Below are positions 1 through 9,199 of a DNA stretch of 34,436 nt, piece after piece. The position numbers and the translations under genes were made by a program. The stretch spans positions 1-34,436 of the forward strand of contig CAMVEM010000008.1 in NCBI GenBank assembly GCA_947166515.1, given 5' to 3'. This stretch comes from an uncultured Clostridia bacterium. Its GTDB lineage: Bacteria; Bacillota; Clostridia; Oscillospirales; Ruminococcaceae. The notes under the pieces are model-generated. The model ran no database searches, had not been told where the DNA came from, and was given only the letters and a program-made list of their open reading frames with translations. The stretch's first letter is position 1; each line of letters opens with the position of its first letter.

Positions 1-290
1 TTCTCAACGCTTACGACTGGGATTTCTGCCTTGTCCAGTACAACTATTTCGACGAGTTCACACAGGCAGGGAGAGAAGGCATCAAGGCAGCCAGCGAAAA
101 GGGACTTTCCATATTCATCATGGAACCGTTAAGAGGCGGCAAGTTAGTCGATCTCCTGCCTAAAAAGGCTAAGCGCGAGATAGCAGCTGACCCTCACGGA
201 TAAACACCTGCAGAGAGGTCGTTCAGTGTGCTTTGGGAGCAGCCTGAGATCACATGCGTATTCTCCGGCATTAACTCTATTGCCCCGAAG
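1..290 (+). pseudogene. Aldo/keto reductase C-terminal fragment (5' end off window), in-frame TAA at 201-203 and truncated 3' end
   Basis: Frame 3 reads LNAYDWDFCLVQYNYFDEFTQAGREGIKAASEKGLSIFIMEPLRGGKLVDLLPKKAKREIAADPHG*TPAERSFSVLWEQPEITCVFSGINSI. AKR-type sequence continues in the same frame after the stop. Confidence 0.75.
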
Positions 291-3200
291 TTATCTTCCG
301 GAGTGAATTCCATGACTTCATCATCAATTTTTTTTGCCTCAGTCTTGACCTCGGTCTCAGGCTTGATCTCAGTCTCAGTCTCAGCCTTGACCACGACCTC
401 GTTTCTGGCTGCAGGTCTGTTTCTCAGCAGATAACGCGCGAGCTTTTCCTCAAGAGCGTCTGTCTCGATAGGCTTGGAAAGATAATCGTCAAAGCCCGCA
501 CTGAGATACTTCTCTTTAGCGCCGTTTACAGCATTCGCGGTAAGTGCTACAACGACTGTATCCTCGGAGACAAGAGATTCGTCTTTAAGCCGCTTAAGCG
601 TCTCAATACCGTCCATCTTCGGCATCATGTGATCCAGGAAGACTATATCATAATGCTTTTTGCGCATCATTTCTATGGTCTTCTCACCCGAAGCCGCAAG
701 ATCAGGCGATACACCGAAGAGCTTAAGCAGGTTCTTCGCTACTTTAAGGTTCATCTCATTATCGTCGGTAACAAGCACTTCTGCATCCGGGAAGACGGGT
801 CTCTCACGCACTTTTCCTACTGCAACTGCTCCGCGTCTTTCGCGCACATTTCCTATGGATTTGCTGTCGGCAATGCCCTGGACTATCTCGAACGAGAAAG
901 TGGAGCCTACGCCATAGACGCTCTCGACCTTAAGCTTGCTGTTCATGAGTTCGAGAAGCTTTGTGACTATTGCCATGCCGAGACCGGTACCCTCGATGTT
1001 GCGGTTTCGTGTCTCATCAAGGCGCGAGAACGACTCGAACAGCTTATCCATATCCTCCTCGCGTATGCCTATACCGGTATCCTTTACTGAAACCAGAAGT
1101 TTAAGATCCTTTTCGCTTCTTTCGACACAGGATATAGTGAGCAGGACGGAACCTTTTTCGGTATATTTTACGGCATTTGTCAGCAGGTTCATAATGACCT
1201 GCGTCAGACGGACATCATCACCGATAAGCTTGCAGGGAAGGTTTTCGTCTATGTTCTCATTGAACTCCAATCCTTTTTCTTTTGCGCGTGACGAAACGGA
1301 GTTCAGAAGATTGTTGATAACGGAAATGGAGTCATATTCCGCAGTGACGAGCTCCATTTTTCCGTCCTCGATCTTTGAGAAGTCGAGAATGCTGTTTATA
1401 AGCGACAGAAGAGTTTTACCCGCTGTCTGTATATTGCTTGAATATTCCAGGATGTTCCGATCGTGTGATTCGTTCAGTATCATCTCATTCATGCCGAGTA
1501 CGGCATTAATGGGCGTACGTATCTCATGCGACATCTGCGCTAAGAATTTTCCCTTCGCGGCACCCGCTGCAGTTGCGGATTCCGCCGCTTCCTTCATACG
1601 TCGGTTCACACCTTCCTGCCAGCGGATAAGCTTTGTGAGCAGCCTGTAAACAATTATTATACAAAGAAGCACGCTCACCAGGCAGATCATTCCCACAATG
1701 AATCCTCTGCCATAGACTACCCAGATATCCGTCGCCTTATATATGACAAAGTTTGATTTATCGCTGCGCTTGGCGGTGAATATCCTTACCGAACCGTCAT
1801 AATCCTGATATACCATTGTGCTCTGGCCGTCAGGATTCAGCTCGCTGCATCTGAGTTCGGAAACATTTACCTTGTTGCTCTCCGACATCTGATATGTACC
1901 GTACGGGTGATTGATTATATTTCCGCTCGCATCGGTAAGAAAAGCGTAGCCTTTCTCTGAATAGCTTGTGCTGAGAATATCTGTCAGCTTATCCATGTAG
2001 AAATCTATACCGAGATTACCTAAGAATTCGCCTGTCGCCGAGTCATTTACCTGCTCGGAAATAGTCACACAGTAAAAGCCTGTCTGCTCGTCGTAATAAG
2101 GTGCTGATATGCTCCAGCCGTCTTCAGTCGCAAGAGTATCCTTATACCACTGGCGCTCCTCAACACGCCAGCCGTCCTCAGGCTTCCAGCCGTTGTTCAT
2201 ATAGACCGTAGGCGTCAGATCAGGGTTCGCCATATAAAGCACCGATATCTCAGGGTATCTTGACGCTATTTTATCGAGGAATTGGATCGTCCTGTCATAA
2301 TCATTGAGCATATCGGAATTTGTGGCGATGATGCCCGCAAGCATATCGAGTATGCTCTTCTGTTTGTTGACCCACTCCGACAGCTGATTTTCATAACTGC
2401 TTACATCATTGGCCATTTCGACCCTTGCAAGGCTTCTGCTCAGAAGCATGGTCGTGGTTATCGTGATCCCCAGAACAATCAGAAGAAGAGTGAGTATGAT
2501 ATTTCTGAAACGCTTGCTTATCCTGAAAGTATAGCCTTTTTTGACGTTGCGCTTCTTTTCCTCTTTCTTTGCATCGTTCTTGACTATGTTCGAATACGAA
2601 AGTATCTGCTGTATCTGGTACGAAAGCTGCTCGACCGAATCATGTATGACGCTGAATCGTTCGTCCGCAGTATCGTTGTCGGGATAATTTCTTGAATCCG
2701 ACCTGCTGAGTATCTTTCTGAGAGGCGTTTCAAGCTCTCCCTTGATACCTGCAAGAAACTCGTCTTTTGATCTGAGCGCATCTTCCGCCTTGCGTCTGTT
2801 GCGCGATGCAGCGACATAGAGAACTATTATCACAGCGGTCAGCGCAAGTGTAAGCACAAGCGTTATTGCAAGCTGTATATATGAATTGCGGTAAAGCTCC
2901 CAATCGCTCTGGCTTACAATGAGATACCAGCCTGCGGATGAACCTGCTGCGAACAGATTCTCATAAAACAAGCCGGATTTTATACGATGCGTCACGACTT
3001 CGTCGCTCGTCTTGGCGAGATAAAAGACTGCCGAATATTCGGGGAGCTTTGAGTTGAGAAGATCGCCGATATATGATTCTTCGGTACACCCTGCGATTAT
3101 TCCGTCCTCGGTGACTATAACAGCATTATGCAGACCGCGTTCCGTCATTTTCGCAACGTGAGACTGTATGCTGTCCATGGTATAATCGACGCTCAGGACT

Positions 3201-3691
3201 GTATCTCCGTCATCAAGCATGACCGAAACGGTGTAGCACATATTTCCGGTCACAACGTCAACATAAGGCGGCGTGATGTAAACCTGACCTTTGTTTTTGG
3301 CGGCACCTTTATACCAGTCTCTGCTGACAGGATTGAAATTTTCGGGGTTTGCGAGGCCCGGCAGTATGCTCCAGTCTTTTCCGGCGATATAGATGTTAAA
3401 AGCGCCGACATTTTCTTCATCCAGCGACGCTATCTTGTCATAGATAAGCGCAGACAGTTTTTCTTTATCGCTGATATAAGGTTGAAGCGAGACTGCAGTC
3501 CTAAAAGTGAAGTTCTCCGCTTCGTTTATTGTGCTCTCAAGTTCACCGCTTATACTTTCGAGAGAGTATCTTCCCGACTCCATGGTCTGTTCCGAAGTCA
3601 TATGGAAAACAAGCGTAAGCTCCATTGCGATTACGGCGATAAGCATGACCGCTATAATTATGATCGCGGCGAAATTACCGCTCTTCTTCAT
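194..3691 (-). CDS. Hybrid sensor histidine kinase: Cache / degenerate DHp / TM-Cache / HisKA / HATPase_c / REC
   Basis: 1165 aa ORF. Two TM-flanked extracellular modules, H-box FLAQMSHEIRTPINAVLGMNE, N-box LTNAVKYT, G-boxes DTGIGI and GTGLGMAI, REC with VTDDNEMN, FLDHMMPKMDG and ALTA. Confidence 0.93.
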   Translation of the reverse strand: MKKSGNFAAIIIIAVMLIAVIAMELTLVFHMTSEQTMESGRYSLESISGELESTINEAENFTFRTAVSLQPYISDKEKLSALIYDKIASLDEENVGAFNIYIAGKDWSILPGLANPENFNPVSRDWYKGAAKNKGQVYITPPYVDVVTGNMCYTVSVMLDDGDTVLSVDYTMDSIQSHVAKMTERGLHNAVIVTEDGIIAGCTEESYIGDLLNSKLPEYSAVFYLAKTSDEVVTHRIKSGLFYENLFAAGSSAGWYLIVSQSDWELYRNSYIQLAITLVLTLALTAVIIVLYVAASRNRRKAEDALRSKDEFLAGIKGELETPLRKILSRSDSRNYPDNDTADERFSVIHDSVEQLSYQIQQILSYSNIVKNDAKKEEKKRNVKKGYTFRISKRFRNIILTLLLIVLGITITTTMLLSRSLARVEMANDVSSYENQLSEWVNKQKSILDMLAGIIATNSDMLNDYDRTIQFLDKIASRYPEISVLYMANPDLTPTVYMNNGWKPEDGWRVEERQWYKDTLATEDGWSISAPYYDEQTGFYCVTISEQVNDSATGEFLGNLGIDFYMDKLTDILSTSYSEKGYAFLTDASGNIINHPYGTYQMSESNKVNVSELRCSELNPDGQSTMVYQDYDGSVRIFTAKRSDKSNFVIYKATDIWVVYGRGFIVGMICLVSVLLCIIIVYRLLTKLIRWQEGVNRRMKEAAESATAAGAAKGKFLAQMSHEIRTPINAVLGMNEMILNESHDRNILEYSSNIQTAGKTLLSLINSILDFSKIEDGKMELVTAEYDSISVINNLLNSVSSRAKEKGLEFNENIDENLPCKLIGDDVRLTQVIMNLLTNAVKYTEKGSVLLTISCVERSEKDLKLLVSVKDTGIGIREEDMDKLFESFSRLDETRNRNIEGTGLGMAIVTKLLELMNSKLKVESVYGVGSTFSFEIVQGIADSKSIGNVRERRGAVAVGKVRERPVFPDAEVLVTDDNEMNLKVAKNLLKLFGVSPDLAASGEKTIEMMRKKHYDIVFLDHMMPKMDGIETLKRLKDESLVSEDTVVVALTANAVNGAKEKYLSAGFDDYLSKPIETDALEEKLARYLLRNRPAARNEVVVKAETETEIKPETEVKTEAKKIDDEVMEFTPEDNFGAIELMPENTHVISGCSQSTLNDLSAGVYP

Positions 3692-3956
3692 ATTTTCAGC
3701 CCTTTCCTGTACCTGTCATTTCATGTGCGCTCATTGATACGCATCATTCCTGCATCGTACGATAAGACAGCCTCTTTTATGTCTTTGATGTCACTATTTG
3801 TCCTTGCTGCCCGCGACAGTACTGTTCTGACGAGTCCCGGATCAGGTACGGGCAGAATGCTTTATGCAAAGCAAAAGAATTATACCAAGAAACACATATT
3901 CAGATTTTCTGTCATCTGCCTGATCCAGTTTCGTTCTCTCTTTGTCAGAATAATCT

Positions 3957-4291
3957 TTGCATTTTAATGCAATGCTGTTTGTCAAAAAAGTAGTAACTTG
4001 TTATTTAATTTGCGAAGCGAGTCGCTTTTGCACTTACTTTTCGCTGATGCTTATATGCGCGCATCCATGCGCTCTTCTGGCATCAGCTACCGCAGCATCA
4101 TGCTGCGTCGCGTCCGAAAAGCAGCGGGGTTTGGGTCGCTGCATGATGCAGCGAATGCCCGCCAAAAAGCGCACACAAGGTGCGCTAATAAAGCGGGCAA
4201 AGCAGAGCCCCGATCTCAAGCGTAGCGTTTCTCTGAAATTCTCAAGCGCAAGCGACTTCTTTGACAGTCTGCATTGCATTTTAATGCAATG
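3957..4291. repeat. Hairpin-rich element with imperfect terminal inverted repeats (MITE-like or structured RNA candidate)
   Basis: Left end GCATTTTAATGCAATGCTGTTTGTCAAAAAAGT. Right end, reverse complemented, CATTGCATTAAAATGCAATGCAGACTGTCAAAGAAGT. Several perfect hairpins lie in between. Confidence 0.6.
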
Positions 4292-4292
4292 T

Positions 4293-5966
4293 TTATTTTG
4301 CGTTTTCCTCATCATGGTGTCTTATCTGAGCACGCTTTATCTTACCGCCGAGAGTTTTAGGAAGCTCGTCAACATATTCGATAACACGCGGGTACTTGTA
4401 AGGAGCGGTCTCACGCTTAACGTGATCCTGCAGCTCCTTAGTAAGCTCAGGTGAAGGAGTGTAGCCCTTTGCAAGAACTACAGTAGCCTTTACGATCTGA
4501 CCTCTTATAGGATCCGGAGCGCCGGTTATAGCGGATTCAACCACAGCAGGGTGAGTGAGCAGTGCGCTTTCTACCTCGAATGGCCCGATGCGGTATCCGG
4601 AGCATTTGATAACATCGTCGTTCCTGCCCACAAACCAGTAATATCCATGGGAATCGCGCCATGCAACGTCGCCGGTATCATAGTTTGCGCCGCCAAGTAC
4701 AGCCTTTGTCAGATCAGGATCCTTGTAATATCCGCAGAAAAGTCCGGTAGGATGATGTTTGTCTATACCGCAGGCCATGATGCTTCCTTCTTCACCGTCT
4801 TCGGTTTCCGTTCCGTCCGGACGGAGAAGGTGGATATTATAAAGCGGAGAAGGCTTTCCGGTCGAACCCGGTTTAGGATCTATCCACGGGAAGTTGGCTA
4901 TTAGTACAGAGCCTTCCGTCTGGCCGAAACCTTCACGCATTTTTTTGCCTGTAAGTTCATAGATACGGTTGAACACCTCAGGGTTAAGCGGTTCGCCGGC
5001 ATTGCAGAAGTTCTCGATAGTTGAGAGGTCGTACTGAGTCATATCCTCCTGCAGCATGAAACGGTACATAGTAGGCGGAGCGCAGAACGTAGTGAGCTTG
5101 TACTTGCTTATGACAGAGAGCATATCTTTTGCGTCGAAGCGTCCGGTAAAGTCGTAAACAAATTGTACAGCACCGCATATCCACTGACCGTAGATCTTGC
5201 CCCAGCCGAATTTAGCCCAGCCTGAATCCGAAATAGACATGTGGAGCTTGTTTTCCTGCACCTGATGCCAGTATTTTGCGGTAACGATATGACCGAGAGG
5301 GTATGTGAAGTTATGGCAGACCATTTTAGGCATTCCGGTAGAGCCGGAAGTGAAATATATCAGCATTATATCGGTAGCTTTCGTAGCCTGGTCGTCAGCA
5401 GGACGCTCAAAAGTATCAGGATACTTTGCGATCTCGTCCTCGAAGAAATCCCAGCCGTCACGGGGCTCGGCAACAGCAATTTTCTTGCGTAAAGTTTTTA
5501 TCTCGGGAGCGGCGCCGTCGATCTGAGTGCGGATATATTCGTCATCACAGGCAATAATAGCAGATATTCCGGCCATATTTCCGCGGTAGGCGATATCATG
5601 TGTAGTAAAGAGAAGATTACCCGGGATAAGGATGATTCCAAGCTTATGCAGAGCCGTGGCTATTACCCAGTATTCCCAGCGGCGGCGGAGAATAAGAAGA
5701 ACGACATCTCCTTTTTTTAGTCCGAGACTGCGAAAATAGTGGCAGGTCTGATTCGAGAGCTTAGATATATCGGTGAAAGTGAAAGTACGTTCCTGTTTGT
5801 CGTGGCTCAGCCAGAGCATAGCCTTTTTTTCAGGCTCCTGCTTAGCCCATTCGTCAACGATGTCCCATCCGAAATTGAAATTATCGGGGATGTTTACACG
5901 GTAGTTTTCTACGAAATCCTCGTAAGAATCGAATTCTATACGGGGAAGATAGCGGTCTAAAAGCAT
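4293..5966 (-). CDS. AMP-forming acyl-CoA synthetase (medium-chain/acetyl-CoA synthetase-like)
   Basis: 557 aa. Adenylate-forming motifs YFTSGSTGMPK, REGFGQTEG, YDTGDVAW, GRNDDVIKCSGYRIGPFEVE and C-terminal KTLGGKIKR. Confidence 0.95.
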   Translation of the reverse strand: MLLDRYLPRIEFDSYEDFVENYRVNIPDNFNFGWDIVDEWAKQEPEKKAMLWLSHDKQERTFTFTDISKLSNQTCHYFRSLGLKKGDVVLLILRRRWEYWVIATALHKLGIILIPGNLLFTTHDIAYRGNMAGISAIIACDDEYIRTQIDGAAPEIKTLRKKIAVAEPRDGWDFFEDEIAKYPDTFERPADDQATKATDIMLIYFTSGSTGMPKMVCHNFTYPLGHIVTAKYWHQVQENKLHMSISDSGWAKFGWGKIYGQWICGAVQFVYDFTGRFDAKDMLSVISKYKLTTFCAPPTMYRFMLQEDMTQYDLSTIENFCNAGEPLNPEVFNRIYELTGKKMREGFGQTEGSVLIANFPWIDPKPGSTGKPSPLYNIHLLRPDGTETEDGEEGSIMACGIDKHHPTGLFCGYYKDPDLTKAVLGGANYDTGDVAWRDSHGYYWFVGRNDDVIKCSGYRIGPFEVESALLTHPAVVESAITGAPDPIRGQIVKATVVLAKGYTPSPELTKELQDHVKRETAPYKYPRVIEYVDELPKTLGGKIKRAQIRHHDEENAK

Positions 5967-6004
5967 TATAACAATTCTCTCCTTTATCAGATAAGTTCAG
6001 CAGA

Positions 6005-6550
6005 TCATTCAGCGATCATAGTCAGGAATCTTGCCTTGGTATCGCCGTGGCAGCGCTGACCGTGAGGATATGAAGGGTTGAAGTAGATAGAATCGCCCTC
6101 ATTCAGATTGATCACCTTGTCCTCAAAAATAACATCTACGCTGCCCTTGAGGACGAGGTTGAATTCCTGACCGGTATGAGTAACCAGCTCAGCCGGCTCG
6201 TCGGAAGGTTCAAGAGTAACAAGAAGAGGCTGCATGATCTTGTCCGCATAGCGGAAGGCCAGATCCTTGAAACGATATCCGGGAAAACGGCTTACCGTTC
6301 TTCCCTGTCCGCGCCGGACGACCTGATAAGTATCTATACGACTTGGTTCGCCGGTAATAAGTTCGTTGAAATCGACTTTGAATTTGTTAGCGATCTCATA
6401 GATGACGCTTATCGGAAAATCTCCGTTCTCCTCATAGCCTGCATAAACTTCAGCAGCAATGCCGAGTTCACCGGCAAGCTTTTCCTGAGTGTAATCACAC
6501 ACTTCACGCAATTCACGGATACGAGCAGAGATTTCTTTGATGTTTTCCAT
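6005..6550 (-). CDS. XRE-family HTH regulator with C-terminal cupin domain
   Basis: N-terminal HTH (IRELREVCDYTQEKLAGELGIAAEVYAGYE) and cupin (HTGQEFNLVLKGSVDVIFEDKVINLNEGDSIYFNPSYPHG). Just upstream of the acyl-CoA synthetase on the same strand. Confidence 0.92.
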   Translation of the reverse strand: MENIKEISARIRELREVCDYTQEKLAGELGIAAEVYAGYEENGDFPISVIYEIANKFKVDFNELITGEPSRIDTYQVVRRGQGRTVSRFPGYRFKDLAFRYADKIMQPLLVTLEPSDEPAELVTHTGQEFNLVLKGSVDVIFEDKVINLNEGDSIYFNPSYPHGQRCHGDTKARFLTMIAE

Positions 6551-6677
6551 AATTCAACCTCCAGTAAAGTTATAATCTCGGTGCCTTTAAATGCTCCTGA
6601 CAAAAACGTATAATCATACGGATTTTATTATAACATATTTTCACGCAAAAATCAAGCAAAGAATGTGATTTTATAAC

Positions 6678-6722
6678 AAAATCCCCCGGAAAGCAGTTTC
6701 TGACCCTGCCTTTCGGGGATTT
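6678..6722 (-). terminator. Intrinsic terminator-like hairpin downstream of the 6803-7384 gene
   Basis: Minus strand AAATCCCCGAAAGGCAG-ggtcagaaa-CTGCTTTCCGGGGGATTT, followed by TGTTATAAAAT. Confidence 0.65.
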
Positions 6723-6802
6723 GTCCATTATAGTTGAGAATTGTGAATTATTAATTATGAAAAACAACCGATTACTGTCACAGCGCAAAGTGTTTATGTT
6801 CA

Positions 6803-7384
6803 CTATACTGCATCATCATACTGCTCTGCCTGAAATTCAATAAGCAGCAGAACGATAAAAAGGTTCTCCCAGATGAAAAATGTCTGAAACAACGGCTTGA
6901 AGCGTACATAATACAGCACTATAAACAGGGTCGCATATCCTATTGAAGCAATGTTGATGATACGCTGCTTCCTGCTTTTTGCGAATATAATGGAACAAAT
7001 AAACGAGGCTGTCGTAACGAGCATCAGGGCTATCGCGAAATCGTTGTGCAGATTGATTGTTACAGAAGTCGGATTCTCGCTGTAAAAGTTGAACGGGAAA
7101 AATGCAGTTCCGAAAACACATAGCATAACTATCGCATATACGATTCTTTTGAGCAGGTTCATTTTTATTTTCGCTATGTAATAAATCAGCAGTGCGATCA
7201 TGATCACTGCCGAAATGAAATACATTATCGAGGTAAAACAACTGAGTCCCACATAAGACGAAAACGAAATGCTCAGGTCAAATCTGTGGATATCGGATAT
7301 CCATGCGATCGCGACTGCAGCCACGGCAGTCAGCAGAAACAATATGCCCGCTATCAGCGGTATCTTTTTTAAATACTTGTCCAT
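6803..7384 (-). CDS. Multipass membrane protein of unknown function
   Basis: 193 aa ORF with about six hydrophobic segments, in tandem with the PaaK-like gene. Confidence 0.75.
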   Translation of the reverse strand: MDKYLKKIPLIAGILFLLTAVAAVAIAWISDIHRFDLSISFSSYVGLSCFTSIMYFISAVIMIALLIYYIAKIKMNLLKRIVYAIVMLCVFGTAFFPFNFYSENPTSVTINLHNDFAIALMLVTTASFICSIIFAKSRKQRIINIASIGYATLFIVLYYVRFKPLFQTFFIWENLFIVLLLIEFQAEQYDDAV

Positions 7385-7399
7385 ATATCGCCCCTGCGT

Positions 7400-8728
7400 T
7401 TATGACAGTTCAGAATAAATATGCTTGAATTTTCCGCTTATTTTATTTGCCTGAGGCGGCATATCAGACAAAGTGATCTCAATGCCGGACAAGCCTTTAC
7501 TTTCAAAAAATGACAGAAGATCGCGCCTTGCGCTTTCATACGCTGCGTTCGTATCTTCGGTAGCCAGTCTTAATTCAAGCTTGTTTACTGCTTTCTGTAC
7601 AAGCTGGAATCTGCGTATCGACTTTACCTCCTCAAGTATTTTGTAAAGCGACATCGGCGCTATCTGCACGCCGTTTTCAAATCGCAGTATATCGTCTGTT
7701 CTGCCCTCTATCTCAAGCCAATGAGTGTTTCTCCCACATGCACATTTCTCATTATGTAAGACAATGCGGTCTGTAAGCTCATAGCGTATGAACGGCTGGA
7801 CATAATTCGACAGATTCGTGATAAGAGCCTTGTCAGATTGCGCGCCATAACTGACGGGATTGTTTTCTTTATCGACGGGTTCGACTATCACCCAGTCTTC
7901 GTTTATGTGAAGATGACCTTCGGAGCATTCGCAGGCTATCTCGCCCGCTTCGGTGCAGGAATAATGCGTCTGAACATAACAGCCGAAGCGCCCGGACAGC
8001 TTTTTTCTTATCTCGCCGGTAAGCAGTTCGCCGCCTGTTATGATAACATCGGGGCTTATCTTAAGTTCCTCACAGTCGGCAAGAAGCGAAAGATTTGAAG
8101 GATAACCGCTCAGCATCGAAGGCATGAATTCGTTGAGCTGTGCAACTATCTGTTCCTGCGGAGCATTTACATCGACCGTGATCTTTGTTTTTTGGCGCGG
8201 CATTTTAAGCTGTAGATACCGCGACATCCCACAGGCAAGATAAAATCCGTAATTTGCGAAAACTCCCGCTGTTTTCTTGCCGTGTTTCATAAATGCGCTG
8301 TAGTCTTCTTTTCTTGCGAAAGTGCGAAACGCGGCAACAGCGGACGATACGTCGATATTCTGTTTGTCGTACAGAACGACGGCGGGATTTCCGGTAGAGC
8401 CTGATGTTCTGAAAATAAGATACTTTCCGTCTATCATCCGTCCGACGTTTTCGATGTCGGAGGTAAATTCATCTATCCTGCTCATCGTGATATTTCTGTC
8501 GGTAACAACAGAATCAAAATCAGACATCATCTGCGGCTTGCTTGTGACCGGAAGGTCTTCCAACCGAAAATCGTCACCTATCCCCGCGTACAGCTTCTGG
8601 TAAAACGGACTGTTTGCCCTTGCAAATCTAACCAGCTTTTTCAGCCTTTTTTCCTGTATATGTTCTATTTTCGTCCTGTCGGCTATATTGCCGCCGGAGG
8701 TTTTTATCATTGCGCCCAGAAGTCCCAT
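7400..8728 (-). CDS. Phenylacetate-CoA ligase (PaaK)-like adenylate-forming enzyme
   Basis: LKKLVRFARANSPFYQKLY start, FRTSGSTGNPAVVLYD, ITGGELLTGEIRKKLSGRFGCYVQTHYSCTEAGEIACEC, IEGRTDDILRFENG. Confidence 0.88.
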   Translation of the reverse strand: MGLLGAMIKTSGGNIADRTKIEHIQEKRLKKLVRFARANSPFYQKLYAGIGDDFRLEDLPVTSKPQMMSDFDSVVTDRNITMSRIDEFTSDIENVGRMIDGKYLIFRTSGSTGNPAVVLYDKQNIDVSSAVAAFRTFARKEDYSAFMKHGKKTAGVFANYGFYLACGMSRYLQLKMPRQKTKITVDVNAPQEQIVAQLNEFMPSMLSGYPSNLSLLADCEELKISPDVIITGGELLTGEIRKKLSGRFGCYVQTHYSCTEAGEIACECSEGHLHINEDWVIVEPVDKENNPVSYGAQSDKALITNLSNYVQPFIRYELTDRIVLHNEKCACGRNTHWLEIEGRTDDILRFENGVQIAPMSLYKILEEVKSIRRFQLVQKAVNKLELRLATEDTNAAYESARRDLLSFFESKGLSGIEITLSDMPPQANKISGKFKHIYSELS

Positions 8729-8758
8729 ATAACACGTTCCGATCTCAATTGGTGTACA

Positions 8759-9163
8759 TTAATCGTTATTCTTCTGTTCCCGTCTTTTTCTTCTTTGCTC
8801 GCGGTTCTGTTTTTCAGACTCAAATATTTCCACCGCCGCATCTGTAAGCTCATCCGGCCAGACCTTACCGTTTTCGACAACATTCGCCCATGGAGCGATA
8901 GTTTCGTAGTCGTGGTCAAAAACGATAGTGTAGGGCGGACCGCAGCGGTCATCGACCGACATGTACAGATGCCGTCCCTCTTTATAGATAGCCCTGACCG
9001 CATCGTCGTAGGAAATGCTTTCGTCAAGCTTATCATATATCTCTTTCGTTATCTCGTACAGGTTATAATTGCGGCTATCGCCGTATTCGGCTGTATAGCG
9101 GTCGTTTTCTTCATCGAAGCAGGCTTTCCAGTAACAGCCTTTTTTGAACTGCATACATATCAC
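8759..9163 (-). CDS. Hypothetical protein
   Basis: 134 aa ORF with plausible composition and context. No family recognised. Confidence 0.6.
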   Translation of the reverse strand: MICMQFKKGCYWKACFDEENDRYTAEYGDSRNYNLYEITKEIYDKLDESISYDDAVRAIYKEGRHLYMSVDDRCGPPYTIVFDHDYETIAPWANVVENGKVWPDELTDAAVEIFESEKQNREQRRKRREQKNND

Positions 9164-9199
9164 CCCGTTTAACTGTCTTAAGAGGACATTTTCAACAAA

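Noticed and set aside
186-290. Stop-codon readthrough or recoded TAA in the AKR
   Set aside because: The AKR also lacks its C-terminus at the HK junction, so a pseudogene is more likely; other genes in the window end at ordinary TAA codons.
936-1649. 237 aa plus-strand ORF
   Set aside because: Antisense shadow of the HK HisKA/HATPase region; Ser/Arg-rich with no domain signature.
3128-3967. 279 aa plus-strand ORF
   Set aside because: Mostly antisense to the first HK Cache domain; no RBS or recognisable family.
4034-4315. 93 aa ORF inside the hairpin-rich element
   Set aside because: Composition follows the inverted repeats and the ORF runs over the acyl-CoA synthetase stop; not protein-like.
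6731-6765. AT-rich GAGAATTGTGAATTATTAATTATGAA run as a mobile element
   Set aside because: Too short, with no clear terminal repeats or duplication; only a weak resemblance to decayed intergenic repeats.
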